DNA of 64,000 nt, taken from Haematobia irritans. Lineage: Eukaryota > Arthropoda > Insecta > Diptera > Muscidae. The notes beneath the pieces were generated by a model. The model saw only the letters and a program-made list of their open reading frames with translations. It was not told where the DNA came from and did no database searches. The stretch covers positions 37,526,671 to 37,590,670 of the forward strand of contig NC_134399.1 in the NCBI RefSeq assembly GCF_050003625.1. Reading direction: 5' to 3'. The position numbers were made by a program, and so were the translations under genes. Shown here piece by piece: positions 55,584 to 64,000 of the stretch; the first letter of the stretch is position 1, and each line of letters starts with the position of its first letter.

Positions 55584-56404
55584 TCTAATTATACAATTAT
55601 TATTTGAGCTTTATGGACAGATATAGATTAAGGAACATGGTTAATAGAGCCATTGAAAAGAAAATGCCAGATACAAATCTATACACGCCTAGACTGTACA
55701 TGTTTCGGTTCGGGCGAATGAACCTTTCCACAGCCTTTAGTATAGATCTGGCTGGGAGAGATAACTCAATTTTGGGCCCTTTATGCTAACTCCTTAAGGA
55801 GAAAACATTTGGGAAATTTCCTCTTACAAATTGAATCATCTTTTTCTCCCACTGTACATCATCTTTTCATATAACTTACAAGTCCCTTAATCTTATTTTT
55901 ATTTCGTTTTATTACATAGTAATGCAACAACACGAAATTTATTTTTAGAAAGCTAATTTGTTAGAATTCACCTAAGTGGTGAACAGTCGAACAATGCTTA
56001 TTGTTTCTACAGTCAACTACAACCACATGTGACAACTTACAGAAACTGGTTTCCAGGATACAACAACAATTCTAACGCGTACGAAATAAAAATAAGATTA
56101 AGGGACTTGTAAGTTATATGAAAAGATGATGTACAGTGGGAGAAAAAGATGATTCAATTTGTAAGAGGAAATTTCCCAAATGTTTTCTCCATAAGGAGTT
56201 AGCATAAAGGGCCCAAAATTGAGTTATCTCTCCCAGCCAGATCTAAACTAAAGGCTGTGGAAAGGTTCATTCGCCCGAACCGAAACATGTACAGTCTAGG
56301 CGTGTATAGATTTGTATCTGGCATTTTCTTTTTAATGGCTCTATTAACCATGTTCCTTAATCTATATCTGTCCATAAAGCTCGAATAAAAATTGTATAAT
56401 TAGA
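55584..56404. mobile_element. Foldback element, 323-bp arms
   Basis: Arms 55584-55906 and 56082-56404 are inverted and nearly identical, around a 175-bp loop. Arm ends are TCTAATTATACAATT and its complement. Both arms carry the same open stretch (about 60 codons, with NLYTPRLYMFRFGRMNLS), possibly captured from another gene; no family recognised. Confidence 0.88.
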
Positions 56405-56572
56405 TTTTGACAAACTTTTCTATAGAAATAAAATTTTGTTAAAATTTTGTATAGAAATAAAATGTTGACAAAATTTTCTATAGAAAATTTTTTGGTTTGG
56501 TAGGTTTTTGGTGGAATTTTCTCCAAGATTTGGTAGATTTCTTTTGGCTCGATTGGCAACCTTGATTATCAG

Positions 56573-57035
56573 ACTGCCGATTGAAGGCTTGAGACAGTAA
56601 CATTTCAAAAGACCGCTTGGGTCATATCCTGCTCAAAATTTTATACATGAGAAAATTCTTGATGCAAAGGGGGCCGTGTTTAAGCGTAATCCGAGTGAAT
56701 TTCTATGTATTTCATGAGAGTCTACAATTAATCTGCCCACTGTCCCATTAACTGGAATGGTATTAGCTATAATTTTCTTGGATTTAAAAAATGTGATCCA
56801 CATTGAATTACCTTGATAAAACCTACAACAGGGCTGTGATATTCCGAATTATTGGGCAGATTCGATGTTGGGCTGAATTCAGCAGAAAATGTATTTCCTC
56901 CGTTTGATTTCAATGTCAATATTGTGATAGTTTTTAATATTCGGTATTAAACTTAATTTCTTGTTTTTTCTTCTTTTTTACTAATTAGCAACAACATCTA
57001 GTGGTGAGTTTAACGTAAATCATACACGGACGAAA
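56573..57035. other. No gene recognised; possible LINE traces
   Basis: ATTTTCTTGGATTTAAAAAATG near 56776 recalls a palm-A (FLDLK) motif and the stretch may be a very old LINE fragment. Too decayed to classify. Confidence 0.25.
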
Positions 57036-57590
57036 AAACCTGTTTTGGTGTAAAAATTATATGTTTGGTACTCAAATTTTAACACATTAATTTTAAATGC
57101 AAGCATATAATGTTTGTAAACTATTATAACATGTTTGGGACATCATATTTTTTAAATATAATTCAAACCTATATTAATTTAGAAATTTTGTATAAACATA
57201 TATACAAACATATATACACAAAAGGGAATAGAGAAATAAGATAAAGAAAGACAGACAGATAGATAGATAAATAACAAAAGATATCAACGTAACACTCACT
57301 GTGAATCAAATGAGAGCATTTGGTACTTTGATTGAAAGACATATTTTTATGTGGATAAATGAGATTCCATCATCAATCTCGAAAATCTGAAATGTTTAAG
57401 TTAAAACATAATTCAATTTGCACATTCAATTGTGTATTCGGAGCCTTAAATAATATATACTTATGGTGAAACATAATATGTTTGCACAGTACAAAACAAT
57501 TTTATGTTTGAACAAATTCTGAAAATATATATGCTTGAAGCAGAATATGTTTGGGAGTATATGTTACGGATGCGATTTTTGAGGGTGTAG
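57036..57590. mobile_element. Small TIR element (ACACGGACGAAAAAACC ends), tentative
   Basis: ACACGGACGAAAAAACCTG and ATGCGATTTTTGAGGGTGT enclose AT-rich DNA with repeated ATAATATGTTTG motifs. Ends are imperfect. Confidence 0.35.
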
Positions 57591-58980
57591 GCAACACTAT
57601 GTAATTTACCGTCAATGAATTAGAGTGTAAACATAACCATAGCGACAGGCGACAGGCGAAACAACGTCGGCAAAAGTGTCTGTTTTTCTTATTTCCCATT
57701 GTTTTTGATGTCAATATAGCTTGATTTCTAAATATTTAACAGTGAACAACATGTATTGCTTTCTTAATTGTTGAGTTTTTTGAGGATACAAGAATTTCCA
57801 CGTGGTCTGGAAACAACAACAATGGAAACAGTGAGTTAACATGTTTGTTAGGCAATGGCAACATTATTCCATTTTCCGCCAAGGAATTAGATCTTCACGT
57901 ATTTTGGGATTTTTCTCATCATTGATCCAATGTTTACATTAGCAAACACAGTGTTTTTTTTTTTTTTTTCAATGTACATATCTAATTTTTCAGTCTATCA
58001 ACGTTGTCTATCCAGATTTAATGAGGTTTGACGAATTTTCAAGCATGTGTTTTTGTAACCACAGTGGATTATCTCAATTTGTTTTGTTCGACAGAAAATT
58101 CGTCCAACGTGCTTATGAGAGTATGGTATTGTAGGAAGCTAGGTAAGTAATGAATGGGTAATGTTTGCAACAACAACGACGGCAACGAATAAATGGGCTT
58201 TGCGCTGGTGCGTGTTTTGTATGGTATTTGATGGACGGGTTTTTACGTAGATTTGTTTTGGTGAATGTATTGGTGGTTTGAACTTGAGCTCTATACATAA
58301 TTGGTAAGTTGCATAACATTATTACAGCATCGAAAGACAAGCTGACAGCCAGCCAGCGAGTTAGTCCGTCATTCAGCTTAGCTTGACTGAGAAGAGCAAG
58401 CAAACAATGAACCAAAATGGCAGCGGCTGAGCGAGATATCAGGCAGCCACCACCGCGCGGTAACAGGTAATTTATTTCTGTGTTTTTTGTTTTTGGGCTG
58501 CCGACAAAAAGACGTTCAAGAAGAAGAAGAAGAAGTCTTGTTTATTTTGGTTTTCTTCTTTGTGCTTTGTTTTGGATAGTCGATGGATGGCTTATCATTG
58601 ACACCAAGCGAACGAATAAGAAGAGTCATGCGGAATGGAATGGTGCTTTTTGGTTGTTACGCATTTAGGATTTTTATTGTGAATTTTGGGGTTTTGCCAT
58701 TTTTATTTTTCGTCTTGTTGATTTTGCGATTCCATGCTATTCAAGTGGCTGGCTGGCTAACTAGTTCGTTCATTTGATATATGCATGTTATACTTTATTA
58801 GGAGCACTTGATCTATATACTTTAGTACCTTTTATTATATGCCTCCGGAGAGGTGTTGAAGAACTGACTGCTGTTGTGTGCACACAAGTTGGTTTGAAAT
58901 GTCACCCCACCATGAAGTAGGACAGAATTTCCCCCCTAATTTTTCAAAAAACCTCAAAATATACTTAGGACCCTATTCTT
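57591..58980. other. Unique intronic DNA upstream of the exon
   Basis: No repeat family recognised elsewhere in the window occurs here. There is a T-run near 57956, AC/AG-rich non-coding patches, and a GC-richer stretch at 58320-58470 containing CAAAATGG (a good fly start context) followed by two possible donors. That short reading cannot be joined in frame to the exon at 59037. Short ORFs here have no recognisable domains. Confidence 0.5.
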
Positions 58981-59036
58981 GAATTTTTTAATTATCTCAT
59001 TTTCATTGTTTTCTTTTTCTAATGGTCTCATTTCAG
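58981..59036 (+). promoter_or_regulatory. 3' splice acceptor of the Tis11-like exon
   Basis: A T-rich tract (ATTTTCATTGTTTTC and following bases) is followed by CTAAT at 59019-59023 as a good branch site, then CTCATTTCAG ending at 59036. The ATG at 59022 lies between branch point and acceptor, so it is probably not the real start although the frame is open through it. Confidence 0.7.
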
Positions 59037-59500
59037 AATAACAACCTTGATAAACCACTTCAGAATCATCATAATCACCATCTATCCAATGGTCATATAA
59101 ATGGCGGCAGCTCATTGTCCGAACTCAATATTATGGATATTACCTGTTCAAATAACTCATCTATGGACCACATGGACCAAATGGATCAATTGCAAATTCA
59201 ACACACTTCTTCCAACAATACAAATGCTCAAACTAAAACGCTCAATCATCAATATCGATTCCATGCAGCTTTAACACGCACCATTTCTACACCACAACCA
59301 CAAATAAAACCACCGCATCATATTTCCCCATTGCAACAGGCATCGCCACAACAACAACATCAGTCACAACACCAGCAACAGGATCCGAATGTGGCAACAT
59401 TAGTGAATACCCTTATTGAGAATTTGGGAAATATAAATTTACATCGAAAATTGGAGCGAACACAATCGGAACCATTGCCACAGCAGGTTAATGCATCAAG
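59037..59500 (+). CDS. Tis11: Internal coding exon, probable Tis11 (TTP/ZFP36 family) N-terminal region
   Basis: Open reading from the acceptor (CTAAT branch-like site, pyrimidine tract, TTTCAG ending at 59036) to a strong donor (CAAG/GTAAGA at 59500/59501). It gives 154 codons plus two bases, entering in phase 0 and leaving in phase 2. The protein is low-complexity, rich in Asn, His and Gln, with an Asp/Met patch, and ends LERTQSEPLPQQVNASR. From memory of the family, a segment like this lies immediately before the first CCCH finger, whose lead-in is R-Y-K-T-E-L, in fly Tis11. TTP-family proteins bind AU-rich elements in mRNA 3'UTRs and recruit deadenylation machinery in the cytoplasm. RTIS and RTQS look like basophilic-kinase sites, which regulate this family. 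The fingers are not in this window and should start at the next exon. The start codon is either upstream or within this exon. Another low-complexity regulator is possible; the exon itself is far surer than its name. Confidence 0.72.
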
Positions 59501-60136
59501 GTAAGATGAAAAACCTTTACTTTACTAAAAAACATTGGTTTGGTCTCATCACGAAATTATTTTGGTTCAATTTATTTTGAATTGGAATTGTTTCAATCAC
59601 GAAAATTATGGTATTAATCACCGACCTCTTTAAAAATTAATTGATTCATTGAGCTTCATTTTTCATTTTAACAAAAAAAAAGGCAGAAGAAAATATCTCC
59701 AAAATATTTCCAATTAAAATGTTGATTGAAGTTGAAAACTTAGTCAATTAAAAAATTGACTGACACAATTAACGTTTTTATCAAATTAAATAATAAGGTC
59801 AAGGGTTACGATAATGATTCAAAAATTGTTTAATATTCTCCTTAAAATATATATATTTTCAATTAAAAATAATGGATAATTAAACAATAATAGAAACTTT
59901 TGCTCGGAGTTCAATAAATAATTGATTACTTCAATTAGAAATTAATTAAGTTTTGCGATCAAAATCAATTGAACTTTTAATTAAATCAATTAAAAATGTG
60001 CAAAAACAATAATTTTTAATCAAGAATATTAGTTATTTCTAATTATTTCTGTGATTGATACCTTCTTGTCCTTGATTGAAGCAATTTCAATTAAAAAATT
60101 AATTGGATAAAATTGGCGAATCGGGAAAAATGATGA
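59501..60136. repeat. Intron DNA with diverged AATTGATT palindromes
   Basis: CAATTAAAAAATTGACTG, TTGATTACTTCAATTAG and similar blocks of family F in decayed form. No gene seen. Confidence 0.45.
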
Positions 60137-60144
60137 CTATTTTA

Positions 60145-60487
60145 GGTAGGTAGATTATGTGGCAGCCCGATGTATCAGGCTCACTTAGACTATTCAGTCC
60201 ATTGTGATACCACAGTGGTGAACTTCTCTCTTATCACTGAGTGCTGCCCGATTCCATGTTAAGCTCAATGACAAGGGACCTCCTTTTTATAGCCGAGTCC
60301 GAACGGCGTTCCACATTGCAGTGAAACCACTTAGAGAAGCTTTGTAACCCTCAGAAATGTCACCAGCATTACTGAGGTGGGATAATCCACCGCTGAAAAA
60401 CTTTTTGGTGTTCGGTCGTAGCAGGAATCGAACCCACGACCTTGTGTATGCAAGGCGGGCATGCTAACCATTGCACCACGGTGGCTC
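60145..60487 (-). mobile_element. SINE copy 8, full-length
   Basis: Minus copy with GGAGCCACCGTGG head and a CTACCTA-type tail variant. Flanked by CTATTTTA on both sides (60137-60144, 60488-60495). Confidence 0.88.
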
Positions 60488-60589
60488 CTATTTTAAATAT
60501 TTATTTTAATTTGATTAAGATTTTAATGTCAATGATTGAAACTTTTTAAATTTTTAATTAAAAAGGTAATTGATACAATTAATTTTTTA

Positions 60590-60845
60590 CTCACAAAAAT
60601 TTTTTTCTGATTCAATCACGATCCAATTAATTTTTTAATTCAAATGTCTTCAATCACAGAAATGAGAGTACCAATTAAAAAAATTAATTGATCCAATTAA
60701 AAAAATTAATTGATACTATTAAATTTTGTGATTGATATTTGTTTCAATTAAAAAAATTGTTGAATCAAAATTTTAATTGAATATTTTTTTAAAACTCAAT
60801 TAAGACTTTAATTGGAAAAAATTCCTTGAAATTGTTTTCTGTGTA
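60590..60845. mobile_element. AATTGATT palindromic MITE
   Basis: CACAAAAATTTTTTTCTGAT to TTGTTTTCTGTGTAATC, same order of blocks as 50936-51197. Confidence 0.6.
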
Positions 60846-60995
60846 ATCAAACTCGGAAGACTATCCCCCATTTTCATGAAGCTCGGTTGGTATTACGTTA
60901 GGTAACGAACTTTTAAACCGTACTAGTTAGGAACTTAACTGGCGGAATTTTTTTAGTTAAAGTTAACCGGAGGAAAGATGTTTGCAGTTTACTTT

Positions 60996-61291
60996 ATTCG
61001 TTTTGTTTTGTTATTGTTGGTTTATTCTTCAATCATTTTGCTGTTTTTGATTTCAGCTTAAAACCATGCATTGATTAAAACAAGTGTAGCTTCACCAACA
61101 GAGGAATAGAATGTTTGTCAAATTTATTTCGGCAAAGCCCTATAGACTGCAAGATGGACGCACGTTTCGGAATTACCACATTCGTCATCAGCATCCTCTA
61201 CTTGCAGCAAAACTATCAACCAATGTTCAGAATAAATTCAGGCAGTTCACTAAACCCAAAGTGAACCACACTTGAACCTTCCGAAAAAAAG
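60996..61291 (-). mobile_element. Short Penelope-like retro-insert with hammerhead motif
   Basis: 296 bp bounded by 14-bp perfect duplications TTGCAGTTTACTTT (60982-60995, 61292-61305), which proves a retroelement-style insertion. Read on the minus strand it contains a hammerhead ribozyme fold (61208 to 61146) and ends in an A-rich stretch (AACAAAACAAAACGAAT). Penelope-like elements are known to carry type I hammerheads in their terminal repeats. No coding region is present, so it is a non-autonomous or heavily truncated copy. Confidence 0.65.
61146..61208 (-). ncRNA. Type I hammerhead ribozyme
   Basis: On the minus strand: stem I strand CUGCAA, a 6-nt bulge, then GAUG; core CUGAUGA (61191-61185); stem II GAAU/AUUC with loop GUGGUA; core GAAA (61168-61165); very short stem III ACG/CGU; cleavage triplet GUC ending at 61157; then CAUC and UUGCAG, which close stem I. 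All invariant core bases are present. The first pair of stem II is a C-C mismatch in this copy, which may lower activity. The minimal stem III is as in known retroelement hammerheads, which often work as dimers. Confidence 0.75.
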
Positions 61292-61619
61292 TTGCAGTTT
61301 ACTTTCTGTTAACTGTCAGTTAAGGCCTAACGAAGCTACATTTATGGATTTTTTTTTAATTTTAAATAAAAATTTATTTCAAACAATCAATTTTTAATCA
61401 AACTAAAAACACAATGTCAGATAAGAAAGTAATTGAAAATATTCACGTTTTTAATTCAAAAAATTAATTGAGTTGTGTAATCAACACCAATTAAATTTTT
61501 AATTGAATTAATTAAAAAATAATTGAAATTTTCAAATCAAATCAATTATTTTTTTAATCAAATATTTTTTTTAATATTTTTATCGATTACTAATAGATTC
61601 TTGATAAGGCTTGTAAGGT

Positions 61620-62040
61620 TGGTTGTCAGTTATCATCACGAATAGTCATCATGTTGGAGAGGCTGATAGATATCCATCTTAGAACTAGAATTAGTACAAG
61701 GTTGCTCTCAAAATGCCAGCATGCTTACTCGAAGGGCTGGTTAAATATGGCATGCGTTATTCTTCTGATTTTATTGAAAGCCCAATATTTTTAAATCTAT
61801 AAAAAGTGTAATTCTTCTCGGTATTGAAGGAGTATTGTAAATTTTGAAACAATTCAAAAACCAAAGATGGATTTTAGCCAATCTAGGGCAAGCAAACATT
61901 TCAATACACCCCCCTTGGAACACTCCCTAAGGAGAAGATTTACTTATCAACATTAATTTGGAATGTAGCAATAAAAAGTATTTTATTATTTTTGGAAAAC
62001 AATGATAAAGTGGTGGCATAGTAATCTGGGGAAGATCCCA
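61620..62040 (+). pseudogene. LINE reverse-transcriptase remnant (I/LOA-like)
   Basis: ATCTTAGAACTAGAATTAGT and CCAGCATGCTTACTCGAAGG align with the LINE at 24478-24545. TTTGGAATGTAGCAATAAAA and AAAGTGGTGGCATAG are the later RT motifs. Many indels. Confidence 0.55.
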
Positions 62041-62524
62041 CGTTGAGGCATCGAATAAATTTTCCTGAATAAATAAACAAAAAATTGTAAACAAAAGTCT
62101 CAAAATGTTTGCCTATATGGTATCAAAGTAGGGATACAAAGGTCGAAAATTTACTTTTTGACTAATCGATTTTTTATCCAAAAACTCGATGTCGACTATT
62201 CGTAATATTCAAATTCGAGTAATCGTCTTTTGATACATTTGAACATTGAGACAAATCCACCTTTTTAGTTGTCAAAAATCCTATAATCGACGTTGAACGA
62301 AAAATTCGACATTTTTCTGTGGTAACTCTGCGAGTATCAGTAAACGATACCATTTATTTCAAAACTTATTTTATATGTATAATATGTACAGACATATGGT
62401 GAATAATAGGTAGAATTAACCTGTTTCATCGCCACTCAAAAATTGTAAAATGTCGAAAAGTTGTCTGTTCCAATTTTTCAGAAAGTTCGAATATCGAAAA
62501 CTGGATATTCGAAAACTTGTCCAC
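62041..62524. other. No gene recognised
   Basis: AT-rich DNA; ATTCGAAAACTTG-like motifs (TCGAATATCGAAAACTGG) recur. Nothing else supported. Confidence 0.3.
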
Positions 62525-62880
62525 TAGCTCTACGAAACTCCGTGTTCAACTCGAAAACAGCCATAGACTACAATCCCTGATTGATTTTTGTTTCAATTTT
62601 TTTTTTTGATAAACCAATAACATTTTTAACTGAATATTGTTTACAATTCAATTAAAATTTTAATTGAAAATATTTAGGTGATATTTTTTCTGTTTAACAA
62701 TAAAATCCTATTACTCCGTGCTCAACTCGAAAATCCTATTACTCCGTGCTCAATTCGAAAGTAGTCATAGAAACGTTCAGCCATCTCTCAACGAGATGGC
62801 TAAACGTTTCAACTGCAAAGTTGATGAGTTAGTGAGATTATCTAAGAGCTTCTTACATATTCAACGACGTCTATAAAAAA
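62525..62880 (+). pseudogene. LINE RNase H remnant, with MITE and local duplication
   Basis: TCGAAAACAGCCATAGACT and CTCTCAACGAGATGGCTAAA match 25841-25880 of the larger LINE relic. A family-F MITE piece lies at 62580-62695. About 28 bp (CCTATTACTCCGTGCTCAA and neighbours) are duplicated in tandem at 62706-62762. Confidence 0.5.
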
Positions 62881-63350
62881 AACTTACAACAATTAAATTC
62901 AATAGATTCATATACATATTAATTTTAATATAGAATTTTTATTCACATACGATCAAATCGAAAGTAATAGCAGCCAGTCTAATAATTTATTTGCCTTTTG
63001 TCTTTCAAAAAAGAAAACAAAAACGTCGACTAGTTTAGAAGGTACAGCTACGCTTTTTTTGATATATAACTAAAAATTAATATTTTTAAACTAACATTTT
63101 CTTAATAGCTCATACACATTAGGCTCAAAATCTACTAAAAGTAGGTTGGAAATCCCTTATTTATAAGGCAAATGACATTTGAAATCTGGGTAACGTGGAT
63201 TTTGGAAGTATAATGTGAATGAGGTATAAAGCTAGCTGAATCTCGATTTTATAATTGATTCCAAGCCATAGAAGCAAAGAATTGAAATAAGGATACTTTT
63301 AAAACACAATTTCCTTTTAAATTTGGGTTTTGTGCATTTGATTCTACGCT
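62881..63350. other. No gene recognised
   Basis: AT-rich. The end (63250-63345) resembles the right end of family-A MITE in minus orientation (GAAGCAAAGAATTGAAATAA, TTTAAATTTGGGTTTTGTG). Confidence 0.35.
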
Positions 63351-63351
63351 T

Positions 63352-64000
63352 AAAAAATTTTACTTGGATTCAAAGATTTTTACCTACTCTTAAGGATTTT
63401 GGGGAGCCACCGTGGTGCAATGGTTAGCATGCCCGCCTTGCATACACAAGGTCGTTGGTTCGATTCCTGCTTCGACCGAACACCAAAACAGTTTTTCTGA
63501 GGGTTTCAAAGCTTCTCTAAGTGGTTTCACTGCAAGGTGGAACGCCGTTCGGACTCGGCTATAAAAAGGAGGTCCCTTGTCATTGAGCTTAACATGGAAT
63601 CGGGCAGCACTCAGTGATAAGAGAGAAGTTCACCAATGTGGTATCACAATGGACTGATTAGTCTAAGTGAGCCTGATACATCGGGCTGCCACCTAACCTA
63701 ACCTAAGGATTTTGGTATTGATTCCGAGCCAAAGATGCGGCTTCCTTAAAATAAAGAAATTTTTTAGCGGCCTATCTGGCTTTAAATCTAGGACCAATAA
63801 AATTCAAAATTAGGATACAGATCTCATTTATCAAATGTTCATTCTCTCTTCGCGGTTTATTATAAAGGTACTCACGTACAAACAAATGCCAGTTTAAAAA
63901 TCCAAATTATAACGACTACTTCAAAGTAAAAAATGTTTTCTTAATTCCAAAAAAACTCTAAACCACAGACGCTAAATCCTCAAAATATGTCGTACCCTAT
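63352..64000 (+). mobile_element. MITE family B, split by a SINE, runs off the window
   Basis: CTTAAAAAATTTTACTTGG and the TTAAGGATTTTGG block, then after the SINE GGTATTGATTCCGAGCCAAA onwards. Matches 38182 and following. Confidence 0.7.
63403..63703 (+). mobile_element. SINE copy 9, internal deletion
   Basis: Head and CCTAA tail intact; about 40 bp after the tRNA head are missing. Flanked by TAAGGATTTTGG (63391-63402, 63704-63715). The intact MITE at 38182 gives the empty site. Confidence 0.92.

Larger units (their letters stand above)
54476..56564 (+). mobile_element. hAT-like element with expanded 28-bp minisatellite
   Basis: CACGGTTGCCA at the left and TGGCAACCTTG at the right, with 8-bp flanks ATTGTCAG (54468-54475) and ATTATCAG (56565-56572), 7 of 8 matching, as expected for an old hAT insertion. 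The interior is mostly the minisatellite, plus a retro-insert at 55076-55268 and a foldback at 55584-56404. No transposase. Confidence 0.75.
60872..61350. mobile_element. Palindromic MITE (CCATTTTCAT ends), split by a retro-insert
   Basis: CCCCATTTTCATGAAGCTCG at the left and GCCTAACGAAGCTACATTTATG at the right, homologous to 2946-3160. Interrupted at TTGCAGTTTACTTT. Confidence 0.65.

Noticed and set aside
55604..55789. FRFGR in the foldback ORF, resembling an RFamide neuropeptide
   Set aside because: No signal peptide, no repeated peptides, no convincing upstream cleavage site pattern and no family match. The motif is short enough to be chance.
58389..58468. Possible first coding exon (CAAAATGG start context, MAAAERDIRQPPP, two GT donors)
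   Set aside because: Neither donor joins the 59037 exon without an immediate or early stop, and the phase-0 reading ends in TAA. It could at most be 5'UTR.

Overview
The window looks like intronic or gene-flanking DNA from a large, repeat-rich genome of a calyptrate (muscid-type) fly. It is very AT-rich and almost all of it is transposable elements nested in one another: mariner-type and hAT-type transposons, TA-flanked miniature elements (MITEs), a tRNA-derived SINE, several LINE relics and long AT palindromes. The genus cannot be fixed from the sequence alone. The only convincing host-gene sequence is one coding exon at 59037-59500 (+). It is bounded by a branch-point/polypyrimidine/AG acceptor and a GTAAGA donor, and it ends in a segment that I recognise as lying just before the CCCH zinc fingers of the fly Tis11 (TTP/ZFP36) mRNA-decay protein. 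The roughly 59 kb upstream would then be a giant 5' intron and/or 5' flank of that gene. A 5'UTR-like stretch at 51.9-52.35 kb is a weak candidate for an upstream exon.

Layout. 1-6.3 kb: end of a minisatellite-bearing hAT-type element with a SINE inside, a truncated SINE, and several MITEs. 6.6-8.8 kb: mostly unique DNA. 8.8-10.6 kb: a MITE split by a TA-flanked element that carries tRNA-like pol III boxes. 10.9-15.4 kb: two opposite-facing copies of one internally deleted DD41D mariner. 16-18.5 kb: a dispersed repeat holding a LINE, which in turn holds a SINE. 19-24 kb: nested MITEs, a TTAA-flanked piggyBac-like MITE and two SINEs. 24.2-29.9 kb: RNase-H-type LINE relics. 31.3-32.6 kb: a dead DD37E transposon. 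32.8-35.1 kb: a 5'-truncated LINE with a long intact ORF. 36-44 kb: MITEs, an hAT MITE and tandem-subunit repeats. 44.2-46.8 kb: a three-level nest with a deleted DD34D mariner. 47.9-50.1 kb: second tRNA-like MITE and a palindromic MITE. 54.5-56.6 kb: hAT element with an expanded 28-bp minisatellite and an 0.8-kb foldback. 57-59 kb: unique DNA leading into the exon. 59.5-64 kb: next intron, with SINEs, AT palindromes and a short Penelope-like retro-insert.

The most notable signals are: (i) a complete type I hammerhead ribozyme fold on the minus strand at 61146-61208, inside a 296-bp insert with a 14-bp target-site duplication (TSD); (ii) a SINE family (at least nine copies, most with clear TSDs) whose 3' end resembles the 3'UTR of a LINE in the same window, with a shared CCTAA-repeat tail, suggesting a SINE/LINE pair; (iii) twin DD41D mariners sharing one internal deletion, so the deleted form itself was mobilised; (iv) TA-flanked MITEs carrying conserved pol III A and B boxes; (v) two different hAT-type elements carrying the same palindromic 28-bp minisatellite. 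Many insertions can be proved from this window alone, because uninterrupted paralogues of the host repeat give the empty site.
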